DNA of 64,000 nucleotides from contig NZ_JAENHO010000009.1 in NCBI RefSeq assembly GCF_016785085.1, positions 186,001 to 250,000 on the forward strand, written 5' to 3'. The position numbers were made by a program, and so were the translations under genes. Shown in pieces: positions 59,000 to 64,000 of this stretch. The notes under the pieces were generated by a model that saw only the letters and a list, made by a program, of their open reading frames with translations, was not told the DNA's origin and did not search any database. The stretch is from Paractinoplanes lichenicola. GTDB taxonomy: Bacteria; Actinomycetota; Actinomycetes; Mycobacteriales; Micromonosporaceae. The stretch's first letter is position 1; each line of letters starts with the position of its first letter.

Positions 59000-59625
59000 G
59001 ACGGGCCGCCCAGTTGTTCGATCGAGCGTAAGGCCTCGATGACGCTGGCGATGTGGTCGCGCATGGCGGTCTCGGCCGCCTTCGGGTCGCGGTCGCGGAT
59101 CGCGGCGATGACCCGCTCGTGCTGCGGCAGCGAGATCTGCGGCCGGCCGGGCAGCAGCGACAGCGTGAACTGGTGACGCACGAGCTGGCCGCGCAGCGTC
59201 TCGACGATGCGGTCGGCCGTGCCGTGACCGGCGATCTGCCGGACGAAACCATGCAGGCGCTGATTGAGGTCGCTGTAGCGGCGGTGCTCCTGCGTCTCGA
59301 CCGCGCGCCGCATCAGCAGGCCGATCTCGTCGAGCTCGCCGGCCTGCTCGTCGGTGACCCGCTCGGCGGCCCGCGCGGCGATCAGGCCCTCGACCACCAT
59401 GCGCACCTCGGTGATCTCGACGGCCTCCTCGAGCGACACCTTGCGCACGTGGGCGCCGCGGTTGCGCTCCACCTGCACCAGGCCCTCGCTCGCCAGGTCT
59501 TGCAGAGCGGCCCGCACGGTGAACCGGCTCGCGGAGAACCGGGTCATCAGCTGGGCCTCGACGAGCCGCTCGCCGGGCAGGAACTCGCCGCGCAGGATCG
59601 CGTCACGGAGCTGTGGGGTCGTCAT
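58996..59625 (-). CDS. GntR family regulator with FCD ligand domain
   Basis: A 209-residue FadR-subfamily regulator: winged helix (about 5-65, LRDAILRGEFLPGERLVEAQL, RFTVRAALQDLASEGLV) and FCD domain (about 75-200) with metal/ligand His residues (LNQRLHGFVRQIAGH, HERVIAAIRDRD). ATG 59625 is chosen over an ATG at 59664 that lies near the operator. Divergent from the GalB-like gene and likely its repressor. Confidence 0.9.
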   Translation of the reverse strand: MTTPQLRDAILRGEFLPGERLVEAQLMTRFSASRFTVRAALQDLASEGLVQVERNRGAHVRKVSLEEAVEITEVRMVVEGLIAARAAERVTDEQAGELDEIGLLMRRAVETQEHRRYSDLNQRLHGFVRQIAGHGTADRIVETLRGQLVRHQFTLSLLPGRPQISLPQHERVIAAIRDRDPKAAETAMRDHIASVIEALRSIEQLGGPS

Positions 59626-59650
59626 GGCGGCCCCATTCTCAGTTCGTGGC

Positions 59651-59724
59651 GACAGGATTGTCAACGATTGTCATCGCTCTATATGAGGCCTAGGGTGGCG
59701 GTGCTGACAGGATTGTCAACAATC
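59651..59724. promoter_or_regulatory. galB promoter flanked by two GntR-type operators
   Basis: GACAGGATTGTCAAC occurs at 59651-59665 and 59706-59720. Each contains TTGTCAAC-A-like symmetry; the second forms GATTGT-CA-ACAATC (59711-59724), the TNGT-N-ACNA style of FadR-subfamily operators. TTGTCA (59668-59673), 17 bp, TAGGGT (59691-59696) fits the promoter, so one operator touches the -35 and the other lies just after the start site. Confidence 0.7.
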
Positions 59725-59738
59725 CACCGGGAGGATCG

Positions 59739-60458
59739 ATGTCTCTCCTCGTGCTGACCGCCCACCCCGGCGACTTCGTCTGGCGAGCCGCCGGCGCCAT
59801 CGCCCTGGCCGCCGCGCGCGGCGAACGCCCCGTGATCGGCTGCCTGAGCTTCGGCGAACGCGGCGAGTCGGCCTCGCTGTGGCGTCAGGGCCTGAAACTC
59901 GACGAGATCAAGGCCCAGCGGCGGGCCGAGGCCGAGCGGGCCGCCTCGGTGCTGGGGGCCGAGCTGCGCTGCTACGACGCCGGCGACTATCCGCTGACCG
60001 AGACTCCCGCGCTGACCCAGTCCTTGATCGACCTCTACCGCGAGGTGCAGCCGACGGTGGTGCTGACCCATGCGGCCGCCGACCCGTACAACCACGACCA
60101 CGCCACCGCCCACGCCATCGCGCTGCGGTCCCGGGTGCTGGCCCAGGCGCCTGGGGTGGAGGGTCCGGGCGAGGTGATCGGGGCGCCCCCGGTGTTCTGC
60201 TTCGAGCCCCACCAGCCCGAACAGTGCGGTTTCGTGCCCGACGTGCTGCTCGACATCACCGAGGTATGGAACCGCAAACGCGAGGCGATGCAGGTGCTGG
60301 CCGCCCAGAAACACCTGTGGACCTACTACACGGAACTGAGCGCCCGCCGCGGCCTGCAGGCGGCCCGGAACTCGGGCCCCAACCTGGGCCTGCCCAACGA
60401 CACCCGGGCCGAGGCCTATCAACGGGTGTTCCCGCAGGTCACGCAGGTGCTGTCGTGA
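59739..60458 (+). CDS. galB: GalB-like 4-oxalomesaconate hydratase (PIG-L/LmbE family)
   Basis: A 239-residue zinc enzyme of the PIG-L family. The motif AHPGDFVWRAAGAIALAAARG differs from the AHPDDE of deacetylases and matches the AHxxDFVWR form of GalB hydratases; DPYNHDHATAH supplies the second metal site. GalB hydrates 4-oxalomesaconate to 4-carboxy-4-hydroxy-2-oxoadipate in gallate degradation. The next two genes would be the neighbouring pathway steps, which supports the call. Its last codons begin a 36-bp repeat array. Confidence 0.78.
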   Translation: MSLLVLTAHPGDFVWRAAGAIALAAARGERPVIGCLSFGERGESASLWRQGLKLDEIKAQRRAEAERAASVLGAELRCYDAGDYPLTETPALTQSLIDLYREVQPTVVLTHAAADPYNHDHATAHAIALRSRVLAQAPGVEGPGEVIGAPPVFCFEPHQPEQCGFVPDVLLDITEVWNRKREAMQVLAAQKHLWTYYTELSARRGLQAARNSGPNLGLPNDTRAEAYQRVFPQVTQVLS

Positions 60459-60715
60459 GGCTCGATCTTCCGGAGCACGCAGGCGCTCTCGTGAAACCTG
60501 TTCTTCCGATGCGGTCGGGTGCTGTCGTGCGGCGTGTTCTTTCTATGCCTGCGGGTGCTGTCGTGCGGCGTGTTCTTTCTATGCCTGCGGGTGCTGTCGT
60601 GCGGCGTGTTCTTTCTATGCCTGCGGGTGCTGTCGTGCGGCGTGTTCTTTCTATGCCTGCGGGTGCTGTCGTGCGGCCTGTTCTTTCGATGCGCTCGGGT
60701 GCTGTCGTGACCCGG
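60447..60715. repeat. 36-bp tandem array starting at the galB stop
   Basis: Units begin GTGCTGTCGTG at 60447, 60519, 60555, 60591, 60627, 60663 and (partial) 60699, with a diverged copy at 60483 (GCGCTCTCGTG). The four central units are nearly identical and include GCGTGTTCTTTCTATGCC. The first unit holds the galB stop (GTG CTG TCG TGA). Frames through it are open but low-complexity; I do not call a gene here. Confidence 0.88.
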
Positions 60716-60747
60716 GCGCGGTGGATGGGTGTCGGGCGGGGGCGGCC

Positions 60748-61425
60748 GTGAGCCGGCATGTGGTTGTGCGGCGGGTGGATCGGGTGGCGGCCGAGGTGCT
60801 CGCCGGGCTGGCGGCGGCCGGGGTGTCGACTGTGCACGAGGCCGACGGGCGGCGGGGCGCGCTCGATCCGGCGCTGCGGCCCATCCAGGCGGGGGCGCGC
60901 ATCGCGGGCTCGGCCGTCACGGTGTCGTGCCATCCCGGGGACAACCTGATGATCCACGCCGCCGTCGAAGTGTGCGCGCCGGGCGATCTGCTCGTCGTGA
61001 CGACCACCTCGCCGTCGACCGACGGGATGCTGGGGGAGTTGCTGGCCACCTCGCTGGCCGCGCGCGGGGTGATCGGGGTGGTGCTCGACGCCGGCGTACG
61101 GGATGTGGCCGACCTGCGGCGGATGGGCTTCCCGGTGTGGGCCCGCGCGGTGAGCCCGCAAGGAACGGTGAAGGCCAGCCCCGGCTCGGTCAACGTCCCG
61201 ATCGTCTGCGGCGGCCAACTGGTCTCACCCGGCGACCCGGTGGTAGCCGACGACGACGGGATTGTCGTAGTGCCCTCGGCGCGGGCCACGACTGTGCTGT
61301 CCTCCGCACAGAAACGCACCGCCGCCGAAGAGGCCAAACGCACCCGGCTGGCGGCCGGGGAGCTAGGCCTGGACATGTACGACCTACGCCCACTGCTGAC
61401 ACGGCTCGGAGTGGAGTACCAGTGA
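60748..61425 (+). CDS. galC: GalC-like 4-carboxy-4-hydroxy-2-oxoadipate aldolase (RraA-like fold)
   Basis: A 225-residue protein of the RraA/HMG-CHA aldolase family. It has GVSTVHEADGRRG, the active-site run GVVLDAGVRDVADLRRMGFPVWAR (Arg-Asp pair) and PGDPVVADDDGIVVVP. These aldolases split CHA to pyruvate and oxaloacetate, the last step of the 4,5-cleavage route. Pure RraA regulators share the fold, but gene context favours the aldolase. GTG 60748 is chosen; its stop overlaps the galD start. Confidence 0.78.
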   Translation: MSRHVVVRRVDRVAAEVLAGLAAAGVSTVHEADGRRGALDPALRPIQAGARIAGSAVTVSCHPGDNLMIHAAVEVCAPGDLLVVTTTSPSTDGMLGELLATSLAARGVIGVVLDAGVRDVADLRRMGFPVWARAVSPQGTVKASPGSVNVPIVCGGQLVSPGDPVVADDDGIVVVPSARATTVLSSAQKRTAAEEAKRTRLAAGELGLDMYDLRPLLTRLGVEYQ

Positions 61426-62654
61426 TCCCAGTGATGCTGATGCGCGGCGGCACGTCGAAGGGCGCCTACTTCCTGGCCTCCGACCTGCCCGAAGACCCCA
61501 CCGAACGCGACGCTCTGCTCCTGCGAGTGATGGGCTCCCCAGACCCCCGCCAAATAAACGGAATCGGCGGCGGACACCCCCTCACCAGCAAGGTCGCCGT
61601 AATCAGCCCGTCCTCGCCCGCTGCCACCTCATCCACACCATCGTCGTCCACACCTATGCCGTCCATAGGTCCGTCGTCCACAGCGCCGTCATCCACAGCG
61701 CCGTCGTCCACATCCGCGGCTTCCACAGCGCCGTTTTCCACAGGCGCTCCATCCACAGGACCGCTATCCACAGCACCGTCGTCCACGGCTGGGTTCTCCG
61801 CAGATGTGGATTACTTGTTTCTGCAGGTGCATGTGGATGAGCCGCGGGTGAGTGCCGGGCAGCCGTGCGGGAACATCCTGGCGGGGGTGGGCCCGTTCGC
61901 GGTGGAGCGGGGGCTGGTGCCGACCACGGATCCGGTCACCGAGGTGCGGGTGCGGATGGTCAACACCGGTGCCCTGGCTGTGGTGTCGGTGCCGACGGAG
62001 CACGGACGGCCGGTTTACACAGGCTCGACGGTGATCAGCGGAGTGCCCGGACGCGGTGCGCGAATAGTCACGGAGTTCCGCGACACGGCGGGTTCGCTGG
62101 CCTCCGCACTGCTACCGACCGGCAATATCGTCGACTCCCTGCCCGACGGCCCCCGCACCCAGACCACCACTCTGATCGACAACGGAATGCCCGTCGTCTT
62201 GATGGCGGCTGCGGACTTCGGGCTGACCGGTTACGAGTCTCCCGCCGAACTCGAGTCCCGGCCCGATCTGTCGAAACACATAGAGCGTCTGCGCCTCGTG
62301 GCCGGCGACCTGATGGGCCTGGGCGACGTCAGCGCGATGACCGTCCCGAAGATGTGCCTGACCGCGCCGCCCCGCGACGGTGGTGACGTCTGCACCCGCA
62401 TGTTCATCCCGCATCGCGTCCACACCGGCATCGGCATCCTGGCCGCGGTCACGGTCGCCACAGCCGTCGCCATGCGGGAGAGCACGGCCGTGGCCATGCG
62501 AGGGAGTGGCGCGGGTCGGACCGTCAGGATCGAGCATCCGACTGGCTATCTCGACGTCGTCGTGGATCTGGGGGCGGGGCGGTCGGCTGTTGTGAGTACG
62601 GCTCGGCCGTTGCTGGACGGACACGTCTACCCCTATGAGGAGCTGCCCGCATGA
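61422..62654 (+). CDS. galD: GalD-like 4-oxalomesaconate tautomerase (PrpF family) with a repeat insert
   Basis: A 410-residue PrpF-fold isomerase: MLMRGGTSKGAYFLASDLP, INGIGGGHPLTSKVAVI, QPCGNILAGVGPFAVERGL with the catalytic Cys, and late PKMCL. GalD converts the keto and enol forms of 4-oxalomesaconate. Between VAVISPS and DVDYLFLQV lies an insert of about 60 Ser/Thr/Pro/Ala residues made of pentapeptides around Ser-Thr; the usual protein has only a few residues there. A second small duplication (TAVAMR) lies near 62470. GTG 61422 overlaps the galC stop. Confidence 0.8.
   Translation: MIPVMLMRGGTSKGAYFLASDLPEDPTERDALLLRVMGSPDPRQINGIGGGHPLTSKVAVISPSSPAATSSTPSSSTPMPSIGPSSTAPSSTAPSSTSAASTAPFSTGAPSTGPLSTAPSSTAGFSADVDYLFLQVHVDEPRVSAGQPCGNILAGVGPFAVERGLVPTTDPVTEVRVRMVNTGALAVVSVPTEHGRPVYTGSTVISGVPGRGARIVTEFRDTAGSLASALLPTGNIVDSLPDGPRTQTTTLIDNGMPVVLMAAADFGLTGYESPAELESRPDLSKHIERLRLVAGDLMGLGDVSAMTVPKMCLTAPPRDGGDVCTRMFIPHRVHTGIGILAAVTVATAVAMRESTAVAMRGSGAGRTVRIEHPTGYLDVVVDLGAGRSAVVSTARPLLDGHVYPYEELPA
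61629..61840. repeat. Eleven DnaA-box-like nonamers at exact 15-bp spacing, plus two in reverse
   Basis: Starts at 61629, 61644, 61659, 61674, 61689, 61704, 61719, 61734, 61749, 61764 and 61779. Best matches are TCATCCACA, TCGTCCACA, TTTTCCACA and CTATCCACA (one mismatch from TTGTCCACA or TTATCCACA); the weakest are CCGTCCATA and GCTTCCACA. Reverse boxes TGTGGATTA (61805-61813) and TGTGGATGA (61832-61840) follow. TCCACA is nearly invariant while flanks vary. Confidence 0.75.
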
Positions 62655-63571
62655 GCCGCGACATCGCGCACCTCGCTGCTGTTGAGCTGTTCACGCCCGT
62701 ACTGGAAGAGTCTGTGAAGTTTTTCGTCGAGCTCATGGCTTTCGAGGAGGTCGGGAGGGTCGGCGACTGCGTGTTTCTGCACGCTTGGGACGACTATGAG
62801 GCGTACACAGTGAAGCTGACCGCTCGGCCGCTGGCGGGCATTGGGCGTACGTGGTTGCGGGCTTCGTCGCCAAAGGCGTTGGCGGCCTGCGCGGCGCGGG
62901 TGGAGGCGGCTGGGCTCAGCGACGGCTGGGATGACAAGGTGTTGCAGTTTCATGATCCTGACGGGCACCCCTTCGGCGTGTATTGGGAGACCGAACGTTA
63001 CGTCCCGTCGCCGGCCATGCGGCCCTCGCTGAAGAACCAGGCCTCCCGCTTCCCGGGCCGGGGCGCGAACATCCGCCGGCTCGACCACGTCAACTTCCTC
63101 GGCCGCGACCTCCCGCCGAACGAGGACTTCCTGGTCACCGTGCTCGGGGCGCGGCCCAGCGAGCAGATCATGCTCGACGACGGGACGAAGGCGGCCATCT
63201 GGTACACGGTGAGCGACAAGTCGTACGACCTCGTCTACACCCGTGACTGGACCGGGTCGCGCGGCCGCCTGCACCACGTGGCGTTCGCGGCCGACACGCG
63301 CGAGGACATTTTGCGCGCCGCCGACGTCTTCCTCGAGGCCGGTATCCACATCGAGACCGGTCCACACAAACACGCGATTCAGCAAACCTTCTTCCTGTAC
63401 GTCTGGGAGCCCGGCGGCAACCGCATCGAGCTCTGCAACGCCGGCGCGCGGCTGCTGCTCGCCCCCGATCATCAAATGGTCACGTGGACCGAGGCGGAAC
63501 GGGCGAAGGGACAGGCATGGGGCCTCAAGACGATCGACACGTTCCACACGCACGGGACCCCGCCGGTGTGA
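62651..63571 (+). CDS. VOC-family extradiol-type dioxygenase
   Basis: A 306-residue protein with two vicinal-oxygen-chelate modules, as in type-I extradiol dioxygenases (catechol 2,3-dioxygenase). Metal ligands are likely the His of RLDHVNFLG, the His of RLHHVAFAAD and Glu of NRIELCN. Gallate dioxygenases are usually LigB-type, so this enzyme would be a different ring-cleaving type upstream of the Gal steps. ATG 62651 overlaps the galD stop. Confidence 0.85.
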   Translation: MSRDIAHLAAVELFTPVLEESVKFFVELMAFEEVGRVGDCVFLHAWDDYEAYTVKLTARPLAGIGRTWLRASSPKALAACAARVEAAGLSDGWDDKVLQFHDPDGHPFGVYWETERYVPSPAMRPSLKNQASRFPGRGANIRRLDHVNFLGRDLPPNEDFLVTVLGARPSEQIMLDDGTKAAIWYTVSDKSYDLVYTRDWTGSRGRLHHVAFAADTREDILRAADVFLEAGIHIETGPHKHAIQQTFFLYVWEPGGNRIELCNAGARLLLAPDHQMVTWTEAERAKGQAWGLKTIDTFHTHGTPPV

Positions 63572-64000
63572 CCCACGCCTACCGGACCGTCCCCGGCTTC
63601 CGTCCGTTGCTGCTCGACCTGCACGATTCCGCACCGGGCGCGCCCCTGATCGTCTTCGTGCACGGCGGCGCTTTCCTGGGCGGAAGCCGCGCGACCCTGC
63701 CGGCCGTGCTCGACGGCTTGTTCCAGCTGCTGCCCGCGGCCGGCTTCGCGGTGGCGTCGATCGACTACCGCCTGAGCGGCGAGGAGGTGTGGCCCGGCTG
63801 CGTCGAGGACGTGGAAGCCGCCGTACGGTGGTTACTCGCCCGCACCCCGAATGCCCGGATCGTGCTGTGGGGCGAGTCGGCCGGCGGCTACCTCGCAGTG
63901 ACGGCCGGCTTGCGATTGTCGGCGCAAGGCTTTCCCGTACGGGCAATGGTCGACTGGTACGGCCCCGTCGACTTCTTGACGATGGCCGAGCAGGGCGCGC
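63568..64000 (+). CDS. Alpha/beta hydrolase (esterase), cut by the window end
   Basis: GTG 63568 overlaps the dioxygenase stop (GTGA) and the frame runs open to the last base, giving at least 144 residues. It has the HGGAF oxyanion motif (FVHGGAFLGG) and nucleophile elbow GESAGG of the hormone-sensitive-lipase type. It contains a TTA codon (WLL, about 63831). It could hydrolyse an ester or ring-fission product for the cluster. Confidence 0.85.
   Translation, partial: MTHAYRTVPGFRPLLLDLHDSAPGAPLIVFVHGGAFLGGSRATLPAVLDGLFQLLPAAGFAVASIDYRLSGEEVWPGCVEDVEAAVRWLLARTPNARIVLWGESAGGYLAVTAGLRLSAQGFPVRAMVDWYGPVDFLTMAEQGA

Noticed and set aside
60519..60710. Cys/Phe-rich repeat protein with units VLSCGVFFLCLR
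   Set aside because: All frames through the 36-bp array are open because the period is a multiple of three; there is no ribosome site and no homology.
60447..60715. CRISPR array at the 36-bp repeats
   Set aside because: The repeats are contiguous without unique spacers, there are no cas genes, and the first unit is a gene end.
60748..61425. Calling this gene rraA (ribonuclease E regulator)
   Set aside because: The fold is shared, but the position between galB- and galD-like genes favours the aldolase.
61629..61840. Chromosomal or plasmid replication origin at the DnaA-box array
   Set aside because: There is no dnaA, dnaN, parAB or AT-rich unwinding region nearby, and the array lies inside a coding frame. 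A titration or regulatory role is more likely than an origin.

Overview
The window is 64 kb of very GC-rich, densely packed bacterial DNA with many GTG starts, 1-4 nt ATGA/GTGA overlaps between genes and several apparently leaderless starts. This points to a filamentous or sporulating actinomycete. The gene set (SpoIIE/STAS partner-switching genes, ANTAR regulator, GPP34 protein, spore-photoproduct-lyase family enzyme, GlxA regulator) and the abundant palindrome CCGTACGG make Micromonosporaceae (Actinoplanes-like) my best guess. That placement is inference. I saw no rRNA, tRNA, CRISPR array, transposase or phage gene.

Layout. 0-6.7 kb: flavin monooxygenase, YceI, GlxA regulator with two divergent small membrane proteins, a membrane diguanylate cyclase and a HEAT-like protein, then a cupin. 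6.9-12.6 kb: MoxR ATPase-DUF58-BatA-type VWA operon, HtrA-like protease without PDZ, OmpR-type two-component pair. 12.6-22.9 kb: PaaX-type repressor divergent from a catabolic operon of five branched-chain-type ABC transporter genes, then SDR, amidohydrolase, MaoC hydratase and acyl-CoA ligase, which looks like import and CoA-dependent breakdown of an organic (probably cyclic or aromatic) acid. 22.9-32.8 kb: secreted DPBB-like protein, voltage-gated cation channel, SPL-family radical SAM enzyme, 2H phosphoesterase, GNAT, DedA, ABC-2 exporter divergent from a NarL-type two-component pair, GPP34. 32.2-42.1 kb: membrane-anchored GTPase with a membrane beta-propeller-like partner, animal-type heme peroxidase, FAD oxidoreductase, M48 peptidase, DHA2-type MFS exporter. 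42.2-50.2 kb: HEAT protein, 35-residue membrane peptide, amino-acid permease, a decayed APH(6)-type kinase pseudogene, ferric-reductase-like flavocytochrome with FMN-binding partner and two-component pair. 50.2-58.1 kb: second diguanylate cyclase, hydrolase, GAF-ANTAR, PAS-SpoIIE-HATPase-STAS phosphatase, a frameshifted STAS gene with nonapeptide repeats, GNAT, epoxide hydrolase. 58.1-64 kb: GntR-controlled cluster resembling the lower gallate/protocatechuate 4,5-cleavage pathway (GalB-like hydratase, GalC-like aldolase, GalD-like tautomerase) with a VOC extradiol-type dioxygenase and an alpha/beta hydrolase cut by the window end.

The most unusual layer is repeat DNA. Tandem arrays repeatedly begin at the last codons of genes (991, 42843, 60447), duplicate a gene junction (30816-30892), or sit in frame inside proteins (LivM tail, GalD insert, STAS tail, DUF1932 N-terminus). 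Two of these carry protein-binding-site-like cores: eleven DnaA-box-like nonamers at exact 15-bp spacing inside galD (61629-61787), and four GTGAGTACTCAC-type palindromes at 54-bp spacing in the livM tail. Three consensus DnaA boxes also lie within 62 bp of the acyl-CoA ligase gene.
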